From contig OZ025271.1 of the NCBI GenBank assembly GCA_964019165.1, positions 13,991,759-14,055,758 on the forward strand: a stretch of 64,000 bases of DNA, written 5' to 3'. Both the position numbers and the translations under genes were made by a program. Below are positions 1-11,554 of the stretch, in pieces (the first letter of the stretch is position 1; every line of letters starts with the position of its first letter). This DNA comes from Mastigias papua (taxonomy: Eukaryota > Cnidaria > Scyphozoa > Rhizostomeae > Mastigiidae). The notes under the pieces are model-generated. The model did no database searches and was not told the origin of the DNA. It worked only from the letters and a program-made list of their open reading frames with translations.

Positions 1-262
1 AGCTCCCATGTTAGAACTTCAACTTGTTAATAAGCTGCCCATCGAATAAGTCGCTACCCTAGGTGATGTTGAAGACTGTAATAAAAACTAATGCTCAAAT
101 TTATACTGTTCTTGTAGTAGTATGGTGAAAAGGCGCTTTGGCAATGAGCGTTTTATACGACATTTCTCAAATAATTTTATAAGCCCCCCTCGAATAAGCC
201 TGCACCCAAAAAGCATCAAAAATAAATAAGCACCCAGGGGGTTAATTCGAGGGTCTACGGTA
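1..262. mobile_element. Short inverted-repeat element (TACCGTA type), right part, cut by window start
   Basis: The right end reads inward as TACCGTAGACCCTCGAATTA, like the terminal repeat of the complete element at 5137-5426. The inside carries the same AAGCCCCC/CGAATAAG words and the AAAAGCATCAAAAATAAATAAG stretch. No coding frame is seen. The left end lies outside the window. I call it a MITE-like non-autonomous DNA element from its repeated occurrence and ends; the superfamily is not assigned. Confidence 0.6.
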
Positions 263-481
263 AGCTACAAAACTGTGAACTTACGAGCTGATGGTAGTGA
301 AATGGAATTAACATTTCCAAAGATGGCTGTACTTCCAGATAGCATATTTATTGGCCCTAAATGGTCTGGTCTGGCTGCAACTAGAATAAATTTTGTAATA
401 TATGATTTTGTTCAACCGTCTGGAGCAATAGGAAACGATCTACAAACGATGAATAATATGAAATCCATTGAATACTATTAA
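263..481 (+). CDS. Possible exon or exon remnant, weakly GAIN-domain-like
   Basis: An open frame of about 70 codons begins directly after the MITE end and stops at TAA 479-481. Its pattern (LTFPKMAV, then FIGPKWSG, then RINFVIYDF) resembles the beta-strand-rich GAIN part of adhesion-type receptors, where a '...IP.. ..VVFVVYDN' pattern is usual. That assignment is by eye and weak. I see no convincing splice donor after it and no other exons of such a receptor nearby, so it may be an isolated exon of a gene extending to the left, a pseudo-exon or a chance frame. Confidence 0.25.
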   Translation, partial: SYKTVNLRADGSEMELTFPKMAVLPDSIFIGPKWSGLAATRINFVIYDFVQPSGAIGNDLQTMNNMKSIEYY

Positions 482-1475
482 ATATACCTTATTACAGCCA
501 TTAAATTGAAATATATTTATCATAAATGCCATTTGCCTATTTACACTGAAATGACATATTTCAGATGCTAGATTCACTTATATTAATGTATATGGAGTGA
601 TTACTTTTCAATCAATCAACAGACAATAGTAAACGATGGAAAATAATTAAATTTTTTCTCTAAAGGAGTGGCACAATGGCAACAACTAAACAGCATTCCG
701 TACCAATAGGAGGCAACATTGCAACACTTACAGAGCACCTTCTACATGGTTTACACAGAAAATGAAAAGCAAAATTCCCTGACTTTCCCTGACTTTTCTA
801 AACCCAAAGGGGAGAGCACACCCTTACTGAAGGGGGTGACAAAATGGTACTAATTAGAGAGCACCCCTTTAAAAGTAGGTTCACTACATTGCAAAAATTC
901 TAGAGCAACTTTGATAACGGGGATAGGAAAATGATAATAATTAGAGAGCTCCTCTAATGAAGGGTGGCAACATAGTAGTAAGTAGACAACACCCTTATGA
1001 GCATGGATTTACAAGAATGAGTCTCCATTATGAATAAAGTCTACAGTTAGTTGTATATTGTAACAGTTTGGCAGTTCTAGTTATTTGGGCATTTCATTAA
1101 GTCATAATTTACAACTCTTACATCAATCTAGTGAGCAAACTTTCATTATCACAGAATTCCAAGAACAAATGAGAACATTCATTAGCGGGCTTTAAGCATG
1201 TTTTCCATCCAATATTCGTCAGAGTATGAAACATAGGACAATGACTGAGTGATGGGCAGAAATATATAGGAAGAGGCGGATACATTCACGTGACAAGATG
1301 AATACTGCATACCATTGGCCATTTTGTCGACCAATTTGCACCTACTCACTATTGTTTAGTTGAAGAGTTCAAGGTAGAACACAAAATCTGTATAATAAAT
1401 ATTCTATAAAAAACATACCCAAAGTCAACTGTCCTCTGACGTCATCCGATTGTCTGGCCGAGTCTAGAACACAAA
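482..1475. other. Non-coding stretch with short degenerate duplications
   Basis: No gene is visible. Around 813-1000 a unit of about 65 bp (TTAGAGAGC followed by an AAGGG-rich part) is repeated two to three times with divergence. The word TTTACAACTCTTACATC at about 1109-1126 recurs in the hairpin at 42006-42078, so both are probably pieces of one dispersed repeat. Confidence 0.4.
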
Positions 1476-2066
1476 TACCATATTTTGGCGATTATAAGCC
1501 GCCCTTGATTATAAGCCGCACCAACAAAACTTTTATCTAAATGCAGAGATAATTCTTTTAAACAGAATCGGAGACAATGATCATAGTGTGCAGTACTTCG
1601 ACTCAAACACCCTTTAGGGATATAAAAACTTAAAAACTTTCAAACTTCAACTAAATAGCTTAACCAACAAAAATATTGTCAAGCATGGCATCGTCTATGT
1701 CTTGAACGTTATTAAAGAGTATTTTTTCGTCCAGGAATATTAATTTGTCATCTCCATTGCTAGCTTTAAAGGTATCAGGAGAGATTTGCTGGATCATCTA
1801 CTGCTATGCCACAAATATCAAATGACTTTTTCACAACATATGTGAAGTATTATGATGACATAACATCTTGGATTGAAAATACAAGCCACCCTTGATTATA
1901 AGCCGATCTTGATTATAAGCCTCACTTGGTAATAAGCCTCACTTGATTATAAGCCTCACTTGGTTATAAGCCGATCTTGATTATAAGCCTCACTTGGTTA
2001 TAAGCCGCATCAAAATGTTTCAAATAAGAACTGTAAGCAGCGGCTTATAATCGGAGAAATATGATA
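1476..2066. mobile_element. MITE-like element with GATTATAAGCC terminal and internal repeats
   Basis: The ends are inverted: left TACCATATTTTGGCGATTAT, right (read inward) TATCATATTTCTCCGATTAT, both continuing into AAGCCGC. The word GATTATAAGCC or GGTTATAAGCC also occurs inside both ends and as a tandem block of about 17-bp units at roughly 1889-2012. No coding frame is seen. The ends resemble those of the TACCGTA elements elsewhere in the window, but the interior differs. No clear target duplication is visible. Confidence 0.65.
1889..2012. repeat. Tandem ~17-bp repeat (CTTGATTATAAGCC)
   Basis: About seven units alternate between CTTGATTATAAGCCGAT and CTTGGTTATAAGCCTCA. They lie inside the MITE at 1476-2066 and are made of its own terminal motif, so the array probably grew from the element's end. 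Confidence 0.75.
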
Positions 2067-4350
2067 ACATGTAAGTATGCGAAAACAACAATTGAAGAAT
2101 ACGTTGTTAGACAACCAAGAATAACTAAAGGAACTTATTGATTATTTACTCTATAACTTCAGTCCTTGAAACACTTTCTATTGACAGTTCATTGAAAACC
2201 ACATTACCCTGTCACATTCAGTTCTACAGCATGACATTCTATGGATTATGAAATTGCTTTACCACCTTAGGTCTTCATGGCAGTACTCAATAATGCCATT
2301 CAATTCATTCATCTATCCATTTTGAACGAAATTAGTTCAATTCAATTACTCAATGTAATACAACATAGAAGCTAGAAGGAAATTTCTTATCATGAAGTAC
2401 CAATGTTGCCAGGTTGACATTCTTCATTGTCCATTTCTGAATCTGTTGATATTCTCTCTGTGTCTGAAAATAAAAAATTGTGTCAGCTTATCTCTGACGA
2501 ATCTACTCCACAGGGCGACCTTCAAATCATTTGATTTCCTTCTAACATGATAAGAATGTTAGAAACAATATTCAACAGATGGCAGAACTACTTCAGAACC
2601 ATGGCATAAAATATGAGTTTCCAATTGTGTTATTCGCATTGAAGGTTCAATATATCAACAAAGTCTAATACAATAGGCTGGGCTGTGCTTGCCAGGATCA
2701 CATATCACCTTTGATGCAAAATTCAATAACACTTCCGATGAAAATGAAGCAAGACAAACATTTTCCCTTCATATCCATTTATACTAAAGAGCTGCTATAC
2801 CTTCTCTAGCTCTGAATCTTAATTACTTCTGAATATGTCATGTGCCAAATGGACTAAAACTTTAATATGAAAAATATGAAAACACCAGATCTCTTTAGAT
2901 GACATTCATACACCTCGTCTCTTTTCTACCAGTATACGAATGCCCATTTAGAAAGGGATACCTTTGTGATATGAACGTTATCTATACACAGAGCCTTCCT
3001 TCAGTATCAAAATGAATCACAGCCATATGAACTGGAGAGCAAATACACGCAACAGACATTTTAGAATATCAATTTGAGCATGACAGTAAATCAGAAATTT
3101 TCATACCTGAAACCCTTCTCTCCATTATCTTGAATATCTACAAAGCAAAGTTTAGTTTAAATCAAATATTGAACATTAGCAAAAATTTTTCCTTTACAAA
3201 AATTCTTGTAACCAACCAATTGCATTTGCTATTGTTCTAATGTGTCTGGTATATAACATTGGCCATCTTCAACCAATGGTGAGAAAGTAGAACTTAGAGG
3301 GTCCGACATGACAAAAGACTTGAACTTCTTCATCATTTTTACAGGTTAAAATGCAAAAGCACATCATGAGAATATTAAGAAAATAAGGAGATCTGCAAAA
3401 GGAGATTTGGGTCAACACAAGGCCTCTTGGTTGGGAAAACTGAAAGTGGAAGCACAACATGTAGGCACTAGGAACGGGGGCTGGAGGAACGGAATTTGCT
3501 TGATACAGATAAAAACGTGTTGTAGTTTGGACAGTTCCTTACTATCTGCGTTAGGGAGTTAACGAGCCTAGTCATGCAGTTTTGAAAAGTTCCACTCTCC
3601 CTTGGTACTTCTATCTATTGAATGAATAGAGGGCTTTCTTGTGAACATCATCAGACCATTGCAAATGAAAACAAAAAAGGATTCGTAGAACTGAATTCTT
3701 TAACTTGAATGCACACGATAAGATGATCCAGATCCTATTAACACTATTTTAATCCTATCACAATTAATCTAGTAATGTATGAATAAAGTATTATTTATGA
3801 ATTCATAGAATCCCTTCAATTATTTAATGATCTTGTTGTTGTTATGGAATTCACTCTTTGGTGCCTTCCAACGAATCAGATAAAAGATCATCCTACATCA
3901 AATATCACATGATGGTATTTATGGTTGCAAACATGCGCAATATGACTATTCAACAGTAAGCCCCTCTCTTCTAACAAATCGTTGTAAACAGACCAGGTGG
4001 TGTAATGCTTGAGTACTTTTCAAACCTATTTATAGTGTCAATACTCATATTTCAGTAGCCGTGATCCTTTCTTCTGACGATACCATTGCATGGGATTTAA
4101 ATATACCTCATCTTAACATAACCAGGGGCCGATATACAACAGGGCGTGTGTATGGGAGGAGGGGGTTGATACATTCCTTAATGTTTTGCCGTTAGTTGAA
4201 AGCCTCTATTCCAAAGGTAAAATAATCGCCAAGAGTCCTGGGACACTTTGCACTTTTTGTATTCTGCAATGCACTTTCATTACCATCTACCAACTGAAAG
4301 AATGTTGGTTATCTGGATAACTATGCGAGACAATAGGAAATTTCATGCGT
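2067..4350. other. No gene identified
   Basis: This stretch is AT-rich with no long frame and no recognisable repeat. The only exon-like piece is on the minus strand at about 2390-2463: a pyrimidine-rich acceptor (TTTTTTATTTTCAG) followed by a short acidic frame TERISTDSEMDNEE that ends at TGA (2390-2392). It could be a last exon or chance. Confidence 0.3.
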
Positions 4351-4353
4351 ACG

Positions 4354-4578
4354 CTAACTCCAAGTGTCCAACTGGTGAACGAATATTGTTCTAGAGGGAA
4401 GGTGGGTGCGTTTATGTAGCAATGGTAACAATCCGTAGAGAATGTTTTCATTAGTTTCCTGTACAGTGTCCCAAAGACTCTTGGCGAGTACATATTGTAT
4501 AACCCACTTATACGTCGTGTAGGCAAAAGAAGAACACAGTGTATCCACAATTGTATTCAAACAGATTATCTCCTGCAT
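4354..4578 (-). CDS. Hypothetical exon-like frame
   Basis: This minus-strand frame of about 74 codons has fairly balanced composition (for example [20 protein letters not shown]) and an AG acceptor candidate (ATTTATGCAG) next to its start. It begins about 20 bp downstream, on the minus strand, of a long TA microsatellite. It matches no family I know. It could be an exon, a transposon remnant or chance. Confidence 0.2.
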   Translation of the reverse strand: MQEIICLNTIVDTLCSSFAYTTYKWVIQYVLAKSLWDTVQETNENILYGLLPLLHKRTHLPSRTIFVHQLDTWS

Positions 4579-4594
4579 AAATTGCTATTCTAAT

Positions 4595-4708
<114 letters not shown>

Positions 4709-5136
4709 TATATATCTTCATCTTCCATAAAAAGGTAAATACCATGCCCTGCAAGTTGTAAGGAATGCCCATTGTAAACATAAAGATGCTCCCCAATTCA
4801 ATGGCAGATGAAATCAATTTTATGTATGTGAGAATCGTCATTAGCTTTCATGACAGTTTTGCACTAATATAACTTACCACATAATCAAAAAGTTACAAAC
4901 TCCCCGCAGATCCCCCACCGCATGGATGTCAAATAAAAAGTGGCGCCAGGAGAGGTACATCTCTCGATTGGAATTAAGAGTTTGCTTGACAACAATCAAT
5001 TTGGTAAGCATTATGTTGAGGGACTTTAATTCAGTTTATCTTATTATTTAACCTTTTATATCAAGCGTTCAACATTAGTAACAATCACTTCAAACACTTA
5101 TATCAGACGATATGAGACTAGCTATAAAGCCTTAGG

Positions 5137-5426
5137 TACCGTAAATCTTCGAATTGCCCCCCTCCAATAAACCCCTCCTTCGAATACACCCACTGTTATT
5201 CGAAGGGAGGGCGTATTTGAGGGGGGGTTATAAAATTAGCATAAAAATCTAATTATCAAAGCTCCTATTCTCCATAATACTAAATGAACAGTCAAAATTT
5301 AAGCAGTAGTCTTTATCAAAGTATTCACCATCATCAGTGGTGGGGACGTATTCGAGGGGGCTATGTTAACACTTTGAAGCTCTAAGCCTCCATCCAAAAA
5401 GAATCAAAAATAAAGGGTTTACGGTA
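5137..5426. mobile_element. MITE-like element, TACCGTA family (complete copy)
   Basis: The left end is TACCGTAAATCTTCGAATTG. The right end read inward is TACCGTAAACCCTTTATTTT. The 290-bp interior has AT-rich sequence between two C/G-rich ends (CCCCCCTCC, GAGGGGGG) and shares long stretches with copies at 1-262, 10525-10833 and 16838-17154 (for example the AACAGTCAAAATTTAAGCAG-like core). No coding potential is seen. This is the reference copy for the family in this window. Confidence 0.75.
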
Positions 5427-6944
5427 TACACCTGTTTTATATATTTCTGTTAGAAGCAGAACCGCACCATGCAATTAGTTAAAACGACTATCTGCAATAT
5501 CTCAAAATACAATCTCAGTGAATAGCTGGGGAGCACGGCCTGCCAGTCCCTCCACTGTCTACGGGTCTGAATACCCGCGGCCTGCCGCATCCATGACTAC
5601 ATACCGTGCTAGTCTAAAAGAGAATTAGATGGCTGAGGGATAACCAGAACCAGATCCGAAAGAGCCATGACATATTACTTCAACATCAAACCCATGATAT
5701 TGCATCTATAACAGTATCTCTTTCCTGTGATTCTACATTCCTATACAATCTGAATATCTACACATGATACGCCACTTATCATATTCTATAAAAGCATATC
5801 AAACAAACCGTCGAGAGAAGCTTCAAGAATCTTGAAATCTTAAGCCTTAACAAAGGAATTCACATCGTAATAAGTTGTCGAAACTTCAGACCTTCATGTT
5901 TCATTTTCTGTTTATATGTATTGCGTTTTCAAAGTCAACTCATCGTACAATCATAACGAAACATAAATCATCCTACAACACGCTGATATAATTAACCATA
6001 ATGCATAAGACTATAAACGATTCTTTCTGCTATCCTATCATCATTTCCGAAAGCACACACTTACAGAACCAAACCACAACCAAAACAATTCTTACGTCTT
6101 GTATACAATTGCTTGCATATATTCTGATGTAAATCATCTCTTGACACTTTGTCTACTTCCGTTTATTAACTCATATTTACAATACTACACTCAAATACAC
6201 TGGCAAAAGGGCTGTTTGTTTTATCAAGCCTAAAGAAAGACGACGCCATGATGCATTCGCTTCGCAGATAACTGTACACACACTCGTATCCTAGCATAAA
6301 TCGATCAACTTCATTAAAAACTAACACGCTACCACGATTAACCTCATTAAAACTACAAATAAATCCGACTGGACAAATGTACTTACAAATGAAGAAGTAA
6401 ACAACCACGTACTCTTGGACACAAAGCAAAACACAAGGGTATCTTACTTGCAAGACGCAAATTCGCAGACACGGAAGCAAAAGGGCGTAACGGGTAAACA
6501 AAACCATCGAAACCAGTAAAAGGTAATCACTTTAAATGTTAATGAATAGAAATCTACAGAACGGGGGTCGTCTTAAATCATGTGATCAGACACGCCCGAA
6601 AAAGAATTAGGCCTATTAATAAGTTTAAGTGACGAGTAAAGTTGATACACAGAACTGTTCTCTAACTCTATAATTTTTCTACTCGTTGAGAAAGATGTCA
6701 TACATGCCAGGCAAACACACAATGAGTTTAGCACTTGATCATAAGCAGATAACTACGGAATGATCAATGATCGACCTAACACTATGCAATCTGTCCCTTT
6801 CCAACTCCATCGTCAGCCCAATAACGGTTGGAGTATCACAAGGGGCATAGTTTCTTTTATTCTCTTTGCATGTAATGGTAGGAAAGAACCCCAGAAAAGT
6901 AGACAGATGCTTTTTAAATATAGAGGGTGGGGTATGGAAGACAA
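5427..6944. other. No gene identified
   Basis: No exon, RNA gene or repeat could be supported. A short inverted repeat (GAGCACGG ... CCGTGCT) brackets a GC-richer patch at about 5530-5613. Confidence 0.3.
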
Positions 6945-7235
6945 CTGTACGTCCTAGAATAAGCCACACTACCGGGGGGTTTACCTGCACTGATACCTGT
7001 TGAGTAGGAGTATATTGAATGGAAAGGTTTATTTGGGGGGGGGCCGCGGTTATAAAACTATTTGACAAATGCCGCATGGAAAGCTCATTCTGAAAACTCC
7101 CTTTCTCCATAATCGAAATGAAACAGTCTACATTCAACCATCTGTATATACAACCGTCTATCTTATCATCTGCTGAGGGGGTGTGTTTGAGGGAGGTGTA
7201 TTAACAATATGATGTTCTAGGACGGGGGCAGTGAA
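6945..7235. mobile_element. Degenerate TACCGTA-family MITE
   Basis: It keeps the family layout: G-rich left part with AATAAGCC, the central TTATAAAACTATTTGAC stretch, a CTTTCTCCATAATCGAAATG core matching the 5137-5426 copy, then GAGGGGGTGTG and GAGGGAGGTGTATTAACA. The ends are too diverged to fix exact borders. Confidence 0.5.
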
Positions 7236-7690
7236 GTGCTTCTTGAGAAATGTCAAAAGTTCTTATAACAATAACAATAATTTACCGAAAAAAGGTAAGA
7301 CAACTGGGGGGGGGGTGTCTTATCCCATATATCGCTCTGGTAGATCGCATCCAGAATAAACCCCAAATGTTACATTTTGTAAGCGCCCCATTCTAATATG
7401 CACCTGAAACTGCAAAGCTATCAAAAGGTAACCATGGATACACTCACTGCTTCTGAATGTGTTGCATCAGATTTTCTATTTTCTAAGTTTCTTGGCAAAC
7501 ATATACTTTCATCTTAAAATTTTTGGAAGGGAAAGTAGGTGGAAATCTCCTAGATGAGAGAAGTGCCTTCCCTGTCCCCCCCCCCCCTTAGCTTCATGCC
7601 TAAAATTATTATGAATACCAAACAGGGAAACCATTTGACTGTGATGACCTCCTCCACACAACTGACAAAATTCTCATTCTCAACGATGAC

Positions 7691-9073
7691 TGTCTCCTCC
7701 GCCTCCTCCGCATTACTGGAAACAGCAAACAACCAAGCAACATAGAATGACAATACTCTTTTCAATAAATCCAAACAAAAGACTCAAATGACTCCAGTTT
7801 AATGTTCCGTATCCCTATTATTTGTTTTCTGTTATATAATGAATAGAGATTTGTGTTTGAGTCTCCCGATTTCTTTAACTCCATTAGGTAGGATCCATTT
7901 GTGAATAATACGTCTCTTTCAAATTACGAGATGATTTTATCAGTATGGAATTCTATGCAAATTGCTCTCTGTTCAATAAGGTTGCTATTTATGCCAAAAA
8001 CATATCGATGCAACTTGTGTTAATGTAAATAGTAAGCTTAGGCCAAACGATTCGATTTTCCATTTGATGTCATTTGGCCTCAAAGTCGAGCATTGTCGAA
8101 TATGTCCAGCAAGATTATTTGAGTTTTCGCTCGACTTTTAACTACAGTTCTGCGTTTTGTTGGTGTCTACAAGCTGACAAATATTTTGGCAGTGTTTATG
8201 ATTTGTTAAGTTGATTGTTGGCGTGCATTGCACGGAGACAGCAGGAAAGTTTTGCTGTCAATGACTGCAAAGTATTCCGTTAGCTTTTTCAGCCACAGGT
8301 AATGTTAGTAGGTGACTGCAAATACATAGATTCCAGCCAATTTACAACTTCCATGTCAAAAATTGTCTTAATTCTGTAAATAGTAATTCATCCATTAAAA
8401 ATGGCAATTTGTATAGCCAGGTTGCTTTCCAGCAATCTACAGGGCGTGGCCGAACAAAAATTCTCCCGGAGCCCAGTGCAGTTTGCTTTATTCACAGCCC
8501 CCCCCCCCCCAATATCAATTTCGTTCCGACGGGTATGTTATGAGTAACTAACATGGAAATCATTGAACTGTGAATGTCTCCTCCGCATTACAGATAACAA
8601 CAAACAACAAAGCAACATAAAATGACAATACTACTTTTCTTTAAATCCAAACAAAAGACTCAAATGACTCCAGTTTAATGTTCCGAATCCCTATTATTTG
8701 TTTTCTTTTATGTAATGAATAGAGATTTGTGTTTGAGTCTCCCGATTTCTTTAACTCCATTAGGTAGGATCCATTTGTAAATAATACGTCTCTTTCAAAT
8801 TAAGAGATGATTTTATCAGTATGGAATTCTAAGCAAATTGCTCTCTGTTCAATAAGGTTGCTATTTATGCCAAAAACATATCAATTCAAACTGTGTTAAT
8901 GTACATAGTAAGCCTAGGCCAAACGATTCGTTTTGGTCATTTGAATTCTCATTCGACATTGTGTCTTAATGTCAATCATAGTGGAATATCTACATCCAAG
9001 CGATTCGATTTTTCGCTTGACTTTCCAACATCACTTGTACGTTTTGCTGGCGTCTAGCAGCTGACAAACATAT
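7691..9073. repeat. Tandem segmental duplication, ~0.9-kb period
   Basis: The sequence at about 7691-8183 is repeated at about 8575-9073 in the same orientation with few differences over the first 370 bp (shared blocks include CAAACAAAAGACTCAAATGA and GAGACGTATT-side sequences). Similarity falls off towards the end (both copies contain a CGATTCG...TTTTCGC...CGACTTT region and then CTGACAAA). Neither copy has a coding frame. C-homopolymers of 9-10 bp lie near both copies. Confidence 0.8.
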
Positions 9074-9085
9074 TGAGTAAAACAT

Positions 9086-9594
9086 CCCAAGGGGTTCTCA
9101 CCACTTCTCTATACGGGAGGGTTCCTTCAATATTTGGGGTCTGGGATTTTACAAAAACAATCATATTTGGGGTTTGTAACGATCAGCTTTAAAAAAACAT
9201 CAATATTTGGGGTTTGAGAATTAGTTTGCATTCCAATGGCTCGAGGAACCCTTTTTTACATATTTGCACAGGAGAATTAGAATATTCTATCGATCGTAGC
9301 ATTTCTATAACTTCTGGCGGAACCCCTGGGCTGTGCTGGCGGAGCCCAGGTTGAAAACCACTGGTTTAGGGTATTAAGAAAGTTTGATATAAGATTAATG
9401 ATGTGAAGTTGTGATATTCAATAAAACTGTATGTAAGTAGTAGTCCGAAATATGTTACAATATTTAGGGTCTCAACATTCTGAGACTCAATATTTGGGGT
9501 TCCTCTAGACTGTGACTTAATATATGGGGGTTATATACCAATTGCTGACATGGAACCCCCGCAAAGAAAAGCAGTGAGTACCCCCCCCCCCCTA
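9086..9594. mobile_element. MITE-like element, CCCARGRGGG...TATACGGG family, inverted copy with internal insertion
   Basis: The left end (CCCAAGGGGTTCTCACCACT then CTCTATACGGG) and the right end (inward CCTAGGGGGGGGGGGGTACT) match the ends of the better preserved copy at 13637-14038, which lies in the opposite orientation. The word AATATTTGGGGT is scattered through both ends. It is longer than the other copy because of extra sequence at about 9235-9365 that ends in a hAT-like terminus. Confidence 0.6.
9310..9363 (-). mobile_element. hAT-like element end
   Basis: Read on the minus strand from 9363 the sequence begins CAGTGGTTTTCAACCTGGGC, a typical hAT-superfamily terminal repeat (CAGTGGTTCTCAACC type). 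I did not find the partner end, so it is probably a truncated non-autonomous copy nested in the 9086-9594 element. Confidence 0.5.
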
Positions 9595-9995
9595 GGTTAA
9601 AAGTAGTTTCTCACACAAGGACACGCCTATTTCACATAATTTCACTCGAATCGATCGAAATGGTGCCTAAATTATTCAACTTTTTCACTGGATTCTTCTC
9701 TCAACAAATCCTCAGGTGGACAATCAAGTCACATAGCTTCTCAACCACTAAGTTTGCTATTGGACACATTTTACAAGAGAGGTCCAAGTTGGTCAAAGTT
9801 ATGCAATAAAATTTGTTCATATTGGGTCACACACTGGTTCTAGATATTTAGGACATTAAATTATGTGTTAACAACTTCTTTATCAGTCGAGTCTATTAGA
9901 AATTATAGCTTTTATTGCCTTTGCTTTTTATGACACTTCATAAGAAACCATTGCAAAAGGTTTATAACTATGGCCTACTTTTCTACAATTCTATG

Positions 9996-10052
<57 letters not shown>
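9996..10052. repeat. (TA)n microsatellite
   Basis: About 57 bp of TA directly left of the hammerhead-bearing Penelope-type fragment. Confidence 0.95.
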
Positions 10053-10055
<3 letters not shown>

Positions 10056-10163
10056 GTCAAAAAGCTACAATCAACCAAGTAATTCATAAGTATAGAGAGA
10101 CTTCAAGAAATAAAATTACTCCATTTCAAACGTTTCGGCACAAGCCTTCATCAGTAATCAGCA
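10053..10163 (-). mobile_element. Penelope-type terminal fragment with hammerhead ribozyme core, inside a TA tract
   Basis: About 110 bp of non-repetitive sequence sits between two TA tracts. On the minus strand (10154 down to 10132) it reads CTGATGA, then a small stem GGC-TTGT-GCC, then GAAAC. This is the conserved hammerhead layout (CUGANGA, stem II, GAAA). Hammerhead motifs of this shape are known in the terminal repeats of Penelope-like retroelements. No RT frame is present, so it is a solo end or a short non-autonomous copy. I could not fold stems I and III with confidence, so activity is unknown. Confidence 0.6.
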
Positions 10164-10296
<133 letters not shown>

Positions 10297-10524
10297 TTGT
10301 CGTACAAAATAGAAATCAAGGGGACTCTATCAGCATTGTCGATCACCTGTCCAACCCTGTCTATATGAATAAATCAGTAGGTCCTTGGGAGGGGTGTCAT
10401 GCCCTGTCCATTGAGACCAACACTATGTTAGTAAAACTTTCCATTGTCAGCAACTCTTATCATTTTCCGCCAAAAATGCTGGTCGTTGTCACATTTTGCG
10501 AATTTAACACAATATCGGTCTAAG

Positions 10525-10833
10525 GTACCTCTAGTCCTGGACTAAGCCCCCTATAGGGGGTTAACTTATTGTTATGCTGTTTCTGTGGGGCAAATTCCGA
10601 ATTTGCGGGGGCTTATAAAGCTATTGGACACAAGTCTCATAAAATGCTCCTTGTCAAGATCCGATTCTCCAAAGTATTAAAAGAACAGTTAAAACTTCAG
10701 CATTAGTCTTTACCAACATCCATGCTATCAACTGAGATGAGGGCTTATTCGAGGGGGCTTATTAACAATTTGAAGTTGTAGCATGGCGGTATATTCTATG
10801 GTGGGGGGGGGGGTAACGCGATGATTTACAGTA
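10525..10833. mobile_element. MITE-like element, TACCGTA family
   Basis: The left end TACCTCTAGTCCTGGACTAA is diverged. The right end read inward is TACTGTAAATCATCGCGTTA. The interior has AAGCCCCC, GGGGGCTTATAAAGC, a core with AGAACAGTTAAAACTTCAGC and the closing GGCTTATTCGAGGGGGCTTA, as in the other copies. It includes an 11-bp G run. Confidence 0.65.
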
Positions 10834-11554
10834 TCTAGCATCTACACTGAAACTTATTGCCAAATGACTGAAAAATCATCAAATATTCCCCCGTCGTATA
10901 AGATGAAGCTCAAGACCATGCTTGCATAGAACCTAACACACAGCTTGTTACTTTCCTACAATTCTATGTCATATTTATATTAGACCTTCTTTTTGTAACT
11001 TTTACCACTATTTATTTTTTAAATTGCAAGACAAGTTTTTAACATGATCCCCAACACTAGTAGGGGCCCTTTAAAAATAATAGTTGATCATCTGATTATG
11101 GGCTAAATCGGATGGAATGATCTACTGAAGAGGCCACAATGTGAAAAAGAATGAAATGAATAAAATGTTGTCTGCAACATTAGAAGAGCATTGAGAAGTG
11201 TCAGAAAACGCCTGTTTCTTTCGCATTCGGAGTTGCTCTATCTAGCAAATCGCGTTGTGCTCAAGGAAAAGGGGGATAGCTGCCCTACTAAACATTCAAA
11301 TGCCACAAAATTAACCATAGCTTTAGTAATAGTATAAGCATAGCATTCATCGTTTTATTCCTTAATATTCTCATTTTATATGCATTTTCATGCAACTTCA
11401 AATAGCTTTAATTGAAGTTATCAACGCTAACAGGAGGGTCGCATCGTAGCCTTTGAATCAAAACATGATGGCCTATTCGCCACTTTATAACTTTTGACGT
11501 TAAAAACTGACATACTATGCAAGTAATACCTCGATGAACTGTAGCTTTTAAACA

